Source: Streptomyces sp. NBC_01571 (GTDB lineage: Bacteria > Actinomycetota > Actinomycetes > Streptomycetales > Streptomycetaceae). Taken from it: 64,000 nucleotides of DNA. The stretch's first letter is position 1. Each line of letters opens with the position of its first letter. The notes below the pieces were generated by a model. It worked only from the letters and a program-made list of their open reading frames with translations. It did not search any database and was not told where the DNA came from. The position numbers and the translations under genes were made by a program. The DNA lies in contig NZ_JAPEPZ010000001.1 in assembly GCF_026339875.1 (NCBI RefSeq), positions 8,990,001-9,054,000 of the forward strand. Direction: 5' to 3'. Below are positions 54,061 to 62,727 of the stretch, one piece after another.

Positions 54061-55154
54061 TGCTTCTGTTCCAGACCCAAGTTCCGCCAGAACCGCACGA
54101 ACTCCTCCTCGATGCGGTCGAATTCGTACTGCGGGCGCAGTGCGTTCCAGGCCTCCTGCTGGCGCCGCCGGATCCCCTCCAGGTCGTCTCCGCACGCCTC
54201 GAGGAACCCGGCCACCGAGGCGACCGAGGCCTCGACAGGCTCCACGCACCCCTTGAAGAGCTCGGCGCTCCCCGGTGAGGGCGTCGCCGCCACAGCGCAG
54301 CCCTCCTGGAGCCCTTCCAGGAGCACAAAAGGGAGCCCCTCGACCCAGCGGGCCGGAAGGACGAACACGTCGACCCCTGACCAGAACGCCCGGACGTCCG
54401 ACAGATCGAGGACCCCGAGGTCCTCGTCCACGCACGTCATCCGGGTGAGCGGTACGTCGTGGCGCATCCCGGCGACCCGAAACTCGACACCGACGCCCTG
54501 TCGCTTCAGCCTCTCGACCGCATCGCAGACGAGGTCGAATCCCTTGACCCGGCTCATGGTGCCGATCCAGCCGACCCGCAGCACGCGGGAGGAGACGGGC
54601 TCCTTCGAAGACGGAACTGCTCGGGGCGCCGGATTCCTGAGCACGGTGACCGACGCCGCACGGCAGCCACTGACGCGCAGATCGCGCGCGACCGCCTCGC
54701 TCAGCACGATCCAGTGGGCTCCGCCCAGCAAGGTTCGCAGCGCGCGGTTCCTGGCGAGTCGGGCGGGCAACTGCGCCCCATGCAGATGCAGTACCACGGT
54801 GGAGTTGACGATTTTGGCGAGGACGATCAGGAAGACATCACGGAGCAGGGGCAGTCCCCACTGCGAAACCGGCAGGTAGACGGCCCTCGGAGCCGTCCCG
54901 ATCAGCAGATACGCGCCTTTGCTCAGGGCCGCGAGGGTGGCCCAGGCCTTGGCGGGCCAGGACGCCGCGAACCGGTCGGATCCGACCCGGCTCGCGGAGA
55001 GGGAGATGACCGCTGGCACGTGGCAGCGACGCGTCAGCAGAGGAGTGAAGAACTCGGCTGCGCGGCCCATTCCGCCCAGACGCGGACTGTGCCTGAAAAC
55101 AAGGACGGCCGACGGGGCCGCCTGCCATGGAAAACGTGGGCGATTGGGAGGCAT
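54057..55154 (-). CDS. Family 4 glycosyltransferase
   Basis: 365 residues. GT-B fold retaining transferase. The acceptor side includes RHSPRLGGMGRAAEFF. The donor domain has VGWIGTMSRVKGFDLVCDAVERL, SDVRAFWSGVDVFVLPARWVEGLPFVLLEGLQEGCAVAAT (the E-x7-E region) and a C-terminal helix. ATG at 55154 has GGAGG eight bases upstream; a longer start at 55217/55220 has no ribosome site. Coupled to the WecG/TagA-type gene by a four-base overlap, the two form a minus-strand unit of the polysaccharide locus. Confidence 0.88.
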   Translation of the reverse strand: MPPNRPRFPWQAAPSAVLVFRHSPRLGGMGRAAEFFTPLLTRRCHVPAVISLSASRVGSDRFAASWPAKAWATLAALSKGAYLLIGTAPRAVYLPVSQWGLPLLRDVFLIVLAKIVNSTVVLHLHGAQLPARLARNRALRTLLGGAHWIVLSEAVARDLRVSGCRAASVTVLRNPAPRAVPSSKEPVSSRVLRVGWIGTMSRVKGFDLVCDAVERLKRQGVGVEFRVAGMRHDVPLTRMTCVDEDLGVLDLSDVRAFWSGVDVFVLPARWVEGLPFVLLEGLQEGCAVAATPSPGSAELFKGCVEPVEASVASVAGFLEACGDDLEGIRRRQQEAWNALRPQYEFDRIEEEFVRFWRNLGLEQKQ

Positions 55155-55372
55155 TCCCCATTCCTCCAACTGTGGGACGCGGAACTTGAGATCCGGGAGG
55201 AAATTATGTGGAGTCATCACAGCACTTGGTTGGCAGGGAGAACCAATACAACACTTCTGGCTGCTCTCTTCACACGATATGCATAGCCAACCATTGCGCG
55301 CGTGCGGCGCCGAGAGATCGGTCGATCGAGTACGCGTGATATGAATCGAGTAAAGACGGCGAAAGGAAAAGT

Positions 55373-56758
55373 GTGAGCGTTTTCCGCGATGCTCCGCAGA
55401 TTTATTCCGTCTTCGCCGCGGTATGTGCCGCAGCGGTTCTCCTGCTGGCTTTCTGCCTGCGAGGGGCGGGCTGGCTGCTCTGGGGAACCTGCCTCGTGCC
55501 GCTGTTCCTGCTGAGCAGGGGCTTCGCGACGGTGGGCGTCTCTCCCTTCTACGTCATGGACGTCGTCGCGGTCGTCGCGCTGCTCGCGACCCTGCGTATG
55601 TGGGGGCCCCGGGTGCTCTCGGAGAGGCGGTTGCGCTGGTTCCGCGCCATCGCGGTGGGCCTGGCGGTCATGACGGCGCAGGCGGTGTACCGGGGGGTGG
55701 CCGCGGGCTACTCAGAGGCATTGAAGGGCGTGATCCTCGGGTTCTACCCGCTCCTCGCATGGTTCGCCGCGACCTGGATCCTCACGAGGCCCGTCGAGGA
55801 AGCCGTTCGCCTGAGATGGGTTCTGTATATGCCAACCGCCGGGGTCTTCGTGGAACTGATCCTGGGCAGCCCACTGCCGGCTGCCGCCAGGGGGCTCTAT
55901 CTGGCGATCGCCGGCGCGTTCAGTGTGCAGATGAGGCATCTGGGAAAGAGCCGACTGCTCCTGTGGACGCTGGTCGGAGCCGCCGTGATGACCGCCATCG
56001 CGAGCAAGCGGGGTCCACTCCTTGCGGTTGTCGCGGCCATGGCCGCGACCGCCCTCGCCAGTCGGTCGAGCCGCCGGCGTACCGTCCGCTGGCCGGTGGT
56101 GTCCTGGAGCTTGGCCACCCTAGGGGTGATCGCTGTGCTGGGTTTTTCCCTCTCCGGCGAATCCGTCTCCGACATGCCCGTGGTCGGCGGCCTCGCGGCA
56201 CGAGTGTCACGTTCCCACGACCCGAACAGCGAAGCCGGCGCGAACGTCGAACTTCGGATGGAAATGTGGCAGGAGGCCCTGAGGGTCGTGCGGGAAGACC
56301 CACTCCTGGGTGCGGGGGCGGGGCACCCCATCGACGTGATCGGACACGGAGAACACCTGAACGCACCCCGGGCGGGCCCGCACAACTCGTTCATCGGATA
56401 CATCTACTACCTGGGCTGGCCCGCGGGCATCGCCATGGCACTGCTGGTCGTCGCCACGCTGCGCCGGACCTGGCGTGCCCGGCATCATCTGGTAGCCGCT
56501 TCCTGGTTCGGGGCGACGGTGGGTGTCGCCGTCACCGCTTGCACGAACGTCGCCTTCGAGACCACCTACATCGGACTGCCGTCATGGCTGGTGCTGGCCT
56601 GTGCCTACGCGTTGGTCGGCGTCCCGGAGACACGGACGGCCGCCGACGAATCCCCGCCCATCGCCACCACCAGTCGGCGTGCCCCTGCAACAAGCCGCTC
56701 CGTTGCCGGAATCGGGCGACCGCAGCACACATCTCCGGGAGTGCCAGCCCGTTCCTGA
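55373..56758 (+). CDS. O-antigen ligase/polymerase-like membrane protein (Wzy candidate)
   Basis: 461 residues with about ten hydrophobic spans (for example AAAVLLLAFCLRGAGWLLWGTCLVPLFLL, VVAVVALLATL, AIAVGLAVM, LVGAAVMTAIA, GIAMALLVVATL). The large loop typical of the Wzy_C family carries MEMWQEALRVVREDPLLGAGAGHPID followed by GPHNSFIGYIYYLGWPAG. In Wzx/Wzy pathways it polymerises flipped repeat units outside the membrane. GTG at 55373 with AAAGGAAAA upstream. Divergent from the glycosyltransferase unit across an A/T-rich gap of about 220 bases that holds both promoters. Confidence 0.85.
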   Translation: MSVFRDAPQIYSVFAAVCAAAVLLLAFCLRGAGWLLWGTCLVPLFLLSRGFATVGVSPFYVMDVVAVVALLATLRMWGPRVLSERRLRWFRAIAVGLAVMTAQAVYRGVAAGYSEALKGVILGFYPLLAWFAATWILTRPVEEAVRLRWVLYMPTAGVFVELILGSPLPAAARGLYLAIAGAFSVQMRHLGKSRLLLWTLVGAAVMTAIASKRGPLLAVVAAMAATALASRSSRRRTVRWPVVSWSLATLGVIAVLGFSLSGESVSDMPVVGGLAARVSRSHDPNSEAGANVELRMEMWQEALRVVREDPLLGAGAGHPIDVIGHGEHLNAPRAGPHNSFIGYIYYLGWPAGIAMALLVVATLRRTWRARHHLVAASWFGATVGVAVTACTNVAFETTYIGLPSWLVLACAYALVGVPETRTAADESPPIATTSRRAPATSRSVAGIGRPQHTSPGVPARS

Positions 56759-56986
56759 TCGGCGAACACCCCTCGGGCCGCCGCTCGAAATTGTTCACAA
56801 AAATTCGGTGCCCTCCCGCTGTCGAACACCGTGAGTAATGCAGCCGCATGGGGGACATGCGGCCGCGACCGTGGGTAATCAAAGGAATTTTTCCTACGCT
56901 GTACTCAGGGGAGACGTAAACCGGCGGTGCGGAAAAGGCGAACGCGGCAAGTCGTCAAATCACCCGCGTTACTACAAGGAGTGCAT

Positions 56987-58033
56987 GTGACAGCCAGAAC
57001 GGCTCTCATCACCGGAATCACTGGCCAGGACGGCTCCTATCTTGCCGAGTTGCTCCTGAACAAGGGGTACACCGTCCACGGAATCGTCCGGCGTGCCTCC
57101 ACGTTCACCACCAGCCGTATCGAGCACCTCTACCAGGATCCGCATGACCCGGAAGCCCGGCTGTTCCTGCACTACGGCGATCTGACGGACGGCAGCAGGG
57201 TCACAGGTCTCCTCGAACGCGTACAGCCTCACGAGGTGTACCACCTGGCCGCCCAGTCGCACGTGCGGGTCTCCTTCGACGAGCCCCTGTACACCGCGGA
57301 CACGACGGCGCTGGGCACCACCCGACTGCTGGAGGCCATCCGGACCACCGGCCTGTCCTGCCGCTTCTACCAGGCGTCCAGTTCGGAGATGTTCGGTGCG
57401 TCACCCCCACCGCAGCATGAGGGAACCCCGTTCCACCCGCGCTCCCCATACGGGGTGGCGAAGGTGTACGCGTACTGGATCACCCGCAACTACCGTGAGG
57501 CGTACGGGCTCTACGCGGTCAACGGCATTCTCTTCAACCACGAGTCGCCGCGCCGCGGTCCCACGTTCGTCACCCGCAAGGTCGCCATGGCCGCCGCGCG
57601 CATCAAGGCCGGCCTGCAGGACACACTGCACCTCGGAAACCTCGACGCGCGTCGTGACTGGGGCTATGCCGCGGAGTACGTCGAGGCGATGTGGCTGATG
57701 CTGCAACAGAAGGAGCCCGTCGACTATGTGATCGCCACGGGCAGCAGCTACAGCGTGCGCGACTTCGTCGAGTACTCCTTCGCCCACGTCGGACTCAACT
57801 GGCAGGAGCACGTGCGCTTCGACGAGAGGTATCTGCGTCCCTCCGAGGTCGACGACCTGGTCGGCGACGCGTCGAAGGCTGCGCATGACCTCGGCTGGCG
57901 GCCCACTGTCCGGGCACCCGAACTGGCACGGCTGATGACGGACGCGGAACTCGACGTGCTGCTACGCGGCGACGGTGCCGTAGCGGCGACGGTGCCCGCG
58001 CCGGCCCAGGCCCTGACCGTTCACGGGCGCTAG
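56987..58033 (+). CDS. gmd: GDP-mannose 4,6-dehydratase
   Basis: 348 residues, typical length. Converts GDP-D-mannose to GDP-4-keto-6-deoxymannose, the entry to fucose, rhamnose, perosamine and colitose. Visible: NADP Rossmann motif [14 protein letters not shown] (10-23) with the Arg pair of NADP-dependent Gmd (VRRASTF), [18 protein letters not shown] (catalytic YxxxK), the substrate loop [16 protein letters not shown] and [20 protein letters not shown] at 56987 with AAGGAG five bases upstream. First gene of the co-directional unit gmd, flippase, ColD-like, ColC-like. Confidence 0.95.
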   Translation: MTARTALITGITGQDGSYLAELLLNKGYTVHGIVRRASTFTTSRIEHLYQDPHDPEARLFLHYGDLTDGSRVTGLLERVQPHEVYHLAAQSHVRVSFDEPLYTADTTALGTTRLLEAIRTTGLSCRFYQASSSEMFGASPPPQHEGTPFHPRSPYGVAKVYAYWITRNYREAYGLYAVNGILFNHESPRRGPTFVTRKVAMAAARIKAGLQDTLHLGNLDARRDWGYAAEYVEAMWLMLQQKEPVDYVIATGSSYSVRDFVEYSFAHVGLNWQEHVRFDERYLRPSEVDDLVGDASKAAHDLGWRPTVRAPELARLMTDAELDVLLRGDGAVAATVPAPAQALTVHGR

Positions 58034-58045
58034 GCGGGACGGACG

Positions 58046-59437
58046 GTGGGAGTACCGCACCCCTCGAACGACCTGAGCACCGGCGGACAGCCGTCCCCAG
58101 TTGCGGCGACGGTTCCCCCAGCGCGCGCTCCCAGCAGGACGGGAGGCGGACCGCAGCCGCGCATCCTCGGTACCGTCACCCGGTCGGTCGGCGCGCGGGT
58201 GGTGACACTGCCCGTCTCCGCTGTGACCAACCTGGCCCTGGCCCACACCGTGGTCGGCGCGGTGGGGGTGCCCGGCTATGCACAGTTCACCCTGGTGGCC
58301 ACCTTGCCGGCAGTGCTGCCTCTCACGGATCTGGGCGCGGGAGCCGCCATCACGGAAGCCGTGGCCCGCGACACCTCGCACGACCAGCGGCTGGTGCGCG
58401 GGACGGTCCTGTCGTCGGCTCGCAACCTGATGTGCGCGGGAGCGGTCATCGCCGTCACGGGTGTGACCCTGGCCCTGTTCGGGACGTGGGAGGCGTTGTT
58501 GGGGGAGGCTGCGCAGCCGAGCTCCGACCTCACCCTGGCGGTCGCATCGGTGCTGTTCGGATGCAGCATGCCGCTCGGGCTGAGCAGGTCCGTGCTGTTG
58601 GCCGTGAACCGCAACGACATCGCGTTCCTGCTACAAGGTGCGGGCAGCGTCCTGTTGTTCGCACTCGTGCTGCTCGCCGCAAGCCTGGGCGCCCCCACGG
58701 GCGCGTTCGTCTCCGCCGTTTTCCTCTCGCAGTGCCTCGTGAACGCCGCTGGCGGGGTGCTCGCCGGCCGCATCCTCGGTATGCCGCTGCTGCGCACGAC
58801 GCTGGGCAGCGTCCGCGCGTCGGCGTGGAAGGACCGGGCGTCCATCGCGCACCTCGCACTCCCCATGACCGTCGTCACCGCGGCCACGGCCGTCGCCTAC
58901 GCCACCGACCGGCTGGTCCTCAGTCACACGGCCGACGCCGCTGCGGTGGCCGGATATTCGGCCGGTGCCCAGTTCTTCGCGCCGGCGAGCAGCCTGCTGG
59001 GCGCGGCCGGGCTTCCGTTGTGGGCCATGTTCGCCCGGCAGCAACGCTCGCCCGGCGCACCCAAGCGCGAACTCGCTTGGTTCACCGGCTGCTTCGCGGC
59101 AGGCGGCGTCGTCGTGGGCGTCGGCATCGTGCTGCTCGGACCCGTCGCCGGTACCTGGATGATGCACGGGCAGATCCGGGTGGGGACCGGTCTCATGGCC
59201 GCGTTCGCCGCACTGCTGTTCGTGCAGGCGGTCGCCTGCCCGGCCACCATGTGGTCGATGGACGCGGCGGGACTGCGCTTCCAGGCGATCACCTTCAGTC
59301 TCATGGCCACGGTGAACCTCGCCGTGTCCATCCCCCTGGCGCGGCTGGGAGCCGAAGGGCCCGTCATCGGCTCGGTCGCCTGCTACACCGCGTTCGTGCT
59401 CGTCCCCACTCTGTTCAGAGCCTTCCGCCGGACATGA
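58046..59437 (+). CDS. Polysaccharide flippase (Wzx/MATE-like)
   Basis: 463 residues, about twelve membrane spans with few charged breaks (LVRGTVLSSARNLMCAGAVIAVTGVTLALFGTW; LLFALVLLAASLGAPTGAFVSAVFL; CFAAGGVVVGVGIVLLG and others). The pattern AQFTLVATLPAVLPLTDLGAGAAITEAVAR and the Asp-Arg DRLVLSH segment suit polysaccharide exporters that flip undecaprenyl-linked repeat units. GTG start 12 bases after gmd; its stop overlaps the next gene (ATGA). The context with a Wzy-like polymerase supports Wzx. Confidence 0.85.
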   Translation: MGVPHPSNDLSTGGQPSPVAATVPPARAPSRTGGGPQPRILGTVTRSVGARVVTLPVSAVTNLALAHTVVGAVGVPGYAQFTLVATLPAVLPLTDLGAGAAITEAVARDTSHDQRLVRGTVLSSARNLMCAGAVIAVTGVTLALFGTWEALLGEAAQPSSDLTLAVASVLFGCSMPLGLSRSVLLAVNRNDIAFLLQGAGSVLLFALVLLAASLGAPTGAFVSAVFLSQCLVNAAGGVLAGRILGMPLLRTTLGSVRASAWKDRASIAHLALPMTVVTAATAVAYATDRLVLSHTADAAAVAGYSAGAQFFAPASSLLGAAGLPLWAMFARQQRSPGAPKRELAWFTGCFAAGGVVVGVGIVLLGPVAGTWMMHGQIRVGTGLMAAFAALLFVQAVACPATMWSMDAAGLRFQAITFSLMATVNLAVSIPLARLGAEGPVIGSVACYTAFVLVPTLFRAFRRT

Positions 59438-60654
59438 CGGCGACGCCGTCGGTGAGAAGGCACTACCGCGCGTCGTCGCAGAGGTTTCCCGTGATCAAAC
59501 TGATCAAGTCCGCCTTCCACCACGAGGCGGAGACCAGGCGTGCCCTGGCCGACTTCATCCTCCAACAGGACCTGCTGAGCATGAACGGGCAGTGTCGCAA
59601 GTTCGAGGAGGCCTTCGCGGCCAGACAAGGGCGCCGCCACGCTGTGTTCGTGTGCAACGGCAGTGTGGCCAACCTCTTGCTGATCCAGGTGTTGGTGAAC
59701 CAGGGCCTGCTCCGGCGGGGAGACCGGGTCGGCGTCTCGGCCCTGACCTGGCCGACCAATGTCATGCCGCTGATCCAGCTCGGTCTGAAACCCGTCGCGA
59801 TCGACTGCGCCCTCGGCACCCTCAATGTCTCGCCGGAGAACCTGGAAAGGCACGTGTCCGGTCTGCGGGCAATGTTCCTGACGAACGTCCTAGGGTTCTG
59901 CGACGATCTGCCCGCGGTGCGGGACCTGTGCGATGACCACGGCGTTCTGCTGCTCGAGGACAACTGCGAGGCTCTGGGTTCCAGAGTCGCGGGTGCCCTG
60001 CTCGGCAACTTCTCCCTCGCCTCGACGTTCTCGTTCTTCGTCGGCCACCACCTGTCCACCATCGAGGGCGGGATGGTCTGCACCGACGACGACGACCTGT
60101 ACGAGCGGCTGGTGATCTCCCGGGCGCACGGCTGGGACCGTAACCTGGCACCGGACAGGCAGCACAGGCTGCGTGCCGAAGCCGACGTGGACGACTTCCA
60201 CGCCAGGTACACCTTCTACGACCTGGCGTCGAACTTCCGGCCCACTGAGATCAACGGATTCATCGGCAACCGGCAGATCCGGTCCTGGGACGAGATCGTG
60301 GACGCCCGCGCGGCTCACTTTGCACGCTTCCAGCAGGCCATGGCGAGCAACGGGGACTTCCACCAGTTCGGCCTGAACCACATGGACGTCGTGTCCAACT
60401 TCGCCATGCCCGTGGTCTGCCGGACGCCCGAGATGGCTGAGAAGTACCGCGCCGAGTTCGAGGCAGCCGGGGTGGAAATCCGTCCGGTCATCGCCGGCGA
60501 CATCACGCGGCAGCCGTTCTACCGCCGGTACGTCCCCGAAAGCGTGGAACGCCCGGTGGCCCGTCTCGTCCACACGAACGGTTTCTACTTCGGGAACAAC
60601 CCGGACCTCACCGAGGACGAACTGACCACGCTGTGCGACCTGCTGGGCGGGTGA
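59434..60654 (+). CDS. ColD-like GDP-4-keto-6-deoxymannose 3-dehydratase
   Basis: 406 residues, DegT/DnrJ/EryC1/StrS fold (PLP-dependent). Aminotransferases of this family bind PLP through a Lys before GEGG. Here the block reads FSFFVGHHLSTIEGG, with His205 at that position. This exchange defines the 3-deoxygenating dehydratases ColD and E1 (DdhC/AscC). The Cys motif of the Fe-S enzyme E1 is absent after the active site, favouring ColD, which uses glutamate and PMP to remove the C3 hydroxyl. Gmd two genes upstream makes its substrate, and the next gene resembles ColC. ATG overlaps the flippase stop by four bases. Product predicted: GDP-4-keto-3,6-dideoxymannose. Confidence 0.85.
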   Translation: MTATPSVRRHYRASSQRFPVIKLIKSAFHHEAETRRALADFILQQDLLSMNGQCRKFEEAFAARQGRRHAVFVCNGSVANLLLIQVLVNQGLLRRGDRVGVSALTWPTNVMPLIQLGLKPVAIDCALGTLNVSPENLERHVSGLRAMFLTNVLGFCDDLPAVRDLCDDHGVLLLEDNCEALGSRVAGALLGNFSLASTFSFFVGHHLSTIEGGMVCTDDDDLYERLVISRAHGWDRNLAPDRQHRLRAEADVDDFHARYTFYDLASNFRPTEINGFIGNRQIRSWDEIVDARAAHFARFQQAMASNGDFHQFGLNHMDVVSNFAMPVVCRTPEMAEKYRAEFEAAGVEIRPVIAGDITRQPFYRRYVPESVERPVARLVHTNGFYFGNNPDLTEDELTTLCDLLGG

Positions 60655-60662
60655 GGGGTGTG

Positions 60663-61610
60663 ATGGACCAGCGAGCCAGGATCTACGTGGCCGGTCACAC
60701 CGGCATGGTGGGTGCCGCAGTGGTCCGGCGGCTGCGGAGCGCGGGGTACGACAATCTGGCGCTGCGGACCCGTGCTGAACTCGACCTCACCGATCAGGTG
60801 GCCGTACGGGAGTTCATGGCAGAGGAGCGGCCCGCGTACGTCGTCGACTGCGCGGCCAGGGTCGGCGGCATCAAGGCCAACATGACCTTCCCCGCGGAGT
60901 TCCTGTACGAGAATCTCCAGATCCAGAACAACCTCATCTGGTCGGCCAAGGAAGCGGGAGTGGGCACGTTCCTCTTCCTCGGCAGCTCGTGCATCTACCC
61001 GCGGGGGTGCCCGCAGCCGATGCGTGAGGAGTACTTCATGACGGGCCGTCCAGAACCCACCAACGAGGCGTATGCCTACGCGAAAATCGCCGGGATGAAG
61101 CTGTGCGAGTACATCCACGCCGAGTTCGGGAGGAACTTCGTCTCGTGCATGCCGACCAACATCTACGGAGAGGGTGACAACTTCGACCTGGGCACCTCCC
61201 ATGTCATCCCGGCGCTGGTAAGGCGCATGCATGAGGCCCGCGAGGCCGGTGCGTCCGAGGTGGTGATCTGGGGGACCGGGAACAGTCGCCGGGAGTTCCT
61301 GCATGTCGACGACCTGGCGGACGCGGTCCTCTGGCTGCTCCGCCACCACCGCGGGAGACGGTTCCTCAACGTCGGGACCGGCCAGGACATCTCCATCCGG
61401 GAACTGGCCGAGCGGATCCGGCACATGGTCGGCTTCGAGGGCTCCCTCGCCTTCGATGCCTCGAAGCCCGACGGCATGCCGAGAAAGCTGCTGGACGTAT
61501 CGGCGCTGCACGAGTCCGGTTGGCGTCACCGCATCGAAGTCGACGAGGGTCTGAGACGGACCTGCGACTGGTACCTCACCCACATCACCAGCATCCCGGC
61601 CACAGCGTAG
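60663..61610 (+). CDS. GDP-L-fucose synthase/ColC-like epimerase-reductase
   Basis: 315 residues, extended SDR. Rossmann motif YVAGHTGMVGAAVVRRL (9-25, GxTGxxG), LGSSCIYPRGCPQPMREEYF, the catalytic YxxxK in NEAYAYAKIAGMKLCEYI, and PTNIYGEGDNFDLGTSHVIPALVRR are all typical of WcaG/Fcl enzymes that invert C3/C5 and reduce C4 of GDP-4-keto-6-deoxymannose. ColC is the close relative that acts at C5 and C4 on the ColD product to give GDP-L-colitose. Eight bases after the ColD-like gene, ColC is the better reading; Fcl remains possible if the ColD-like protein is bypassed. ATG with GAGGGGTG upstream. Confidence 0.85.
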   Translation: MDQRARIYVAGHTGMVGAAVVRRLRSAGYDNLALRTRAELDLTDQVAVREFMAEERPAYVVDCAARVGGIKANMTFPAEFLYENLQIQNNLIWSAKEAGVGTFLFLGSSCIYPRGCPQPMREEYFMTGRPEPTNEAYAYAKIAGMKLCEYIHAEFGRNFVSCMPTNIYGEGDNFDLGTSHVIPALVRRMHEAREAGASEVVIWGTGNSRREFLHVDDLADAVLWLLRHHRGRRFLNVGTGQDISIRELAERIRHMVGFEGSLAFDASKPDGMPRKLLDVSALHESGWRHRIEVDEGLRRTCDWYLTHITSIPATA

Positions 61611-61644
61611 GAGGCGTCCGGTTTGCCGGTGAGGCCCTGGGGCG

Positions 61645-62478
61645 TCAGCAGCCCTGTGTGGGGCGTGGCCTGGCCCGCAGCGCGGTGGAGTCGCGGGGCG
61701 TCGTCCTGATCAGGCCCGACTTCGTGGTCGCGCCCCAGGCCTTGCTGACGCCCTGGGCGAGTGGCCACCAGTACGGCTCCAGGCGCAGCGTGGTGCGGCC
61801 CAGGTAGCGGCGCATGACGCGGCGTCCTTCGTCGTCGGGGCACGGATTGGTCACCGTGAGGGAGGAGGGATGGACCCGGAAGCGCCCGAGGACCCGCGGC
61901 AGGTACACCATGCCCCCGTCCTGCCTCAGTCGCAGATGCAGGTCGAAGTCCATGGCGTACCGCAACGCCGGATCGAGCATGCCCACCCGCTGGACGGCAC
62001 TGCGGCGATAGAGGGAACCAGGCTGGCCCACGAAGTTCTGGCCGTACCGGAAGAACCAGGACGCGAAGGTTCCCGGACTCAGGGTGTAGAGGGTCCGGTC
62101 GTCGGCGTCGATGATCGTCAGCCGTCCGTAGGCCATGGCGGCCCCGGGAACCCTGTCCAGTGCCTCGCAGGTCGCGCTCAGGCTGTCCTCGGTGAGCAGA
62201 TCGTCGTCGCCGAGCCAGGTCAGGTACTCCGTGGCGGCCCCCCGCCACCCCTGGTTGACCGCGTTGCTCAGCCCCCGTTCGTTCTCCACGAGGAATCCGC
62301 ACCCGTGGCGCTCCGCCGCCGCGCGCAGTGCGTCGGCCGCCCGGGCGGGGCCGACGACGACGGCCTCGACGGATTCACGCTGGCGCCTGACGGACGCCAG
62401 GCACTGCTCCAGGTATTCCGGACGCTCCCCGTTCGACGGCACCACCAGCCGAACACTCGGAAAGGTGCGAGAACTCAT
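61645..62478 (-). CDS. Family 2 glycosyltransferase
   Basis: 277 residues. GT-A fold inverting transferase: VRLVVPSNGERPEYLEQCLASVRRQ, ENERGLSNAVNQGW, YLTWLGDDDLLTEDSL (the DxD metal motif region), GQPGSLYRRSAVQRVGMLDPALRYAMDFDLHLRL and a cationic tail. It would add one sugar of the repeat unit. It faces the ColC-like gene (34 bases between stops) and is divergent from the WecC-like gene, so it is a single-gene unit inside the polysaccharide locus. Confidence 0.88.
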   Translation of the reverse strand: MSSRTFPSVRLVVPSNGERPEYLEQCLASVRRQRESVEAVVVGPARAADALRAAAERHGCGFLVENERGLSNAVNQGWRGAATEYLTWLGDDDLLTEDSLSATCEALDRVPGAAMAYGRLTIIDADDRTLYTLSPGTFASWFFRYGQNFVGQPGSLYRRSAVQRVGMLDPALRYAMDFDLHLRLRQDGGMVYLPRVLGRFRVHPSSLTVTNPCPDDEGRRVMRRYLGRTTLRLEPYWWPLAQGVSKAWGATTKSGLIRTTPRDSTALRARPRPTQGC

Positions 62479-62727
62479 TGCCTGTGCCCCTTCTGCTCGA
62501 CCTTCTGCCGATGCGCATATGTAGAGCTACACCGAATCGGGTGTCTGGCGCCCCCGACACGGCTGATGCCCGGCAAAAACGTCTTCGGTCGGAACAGCAG
62601 CGGCGTGCTTGCGCCGGAAAGGTGTTACGTCGGTCCATCCTGGCTGGTGCCTTTTCGTTTCCCGTGAAAAACCCTCGGCCACCCTCACCTGCGGCATGCC
62701 CAGGACCTACGGAGAGGATTCTTCATC

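Noticed and set aside
59434-60654. DegT-fold protein as GDP-perosamine synthase
   Set aside because: The PLP-binding lysine needed for an aminotransferase is His here.
59434-60654. DegT-fold protein as Fe-S E1-type CDP-sugar dehydratase
   Set aside because: The clustered Cys of E1 after the active site are absent, and the neighbour genes are GDP-sugar, not CDP-sugar, enzymes.
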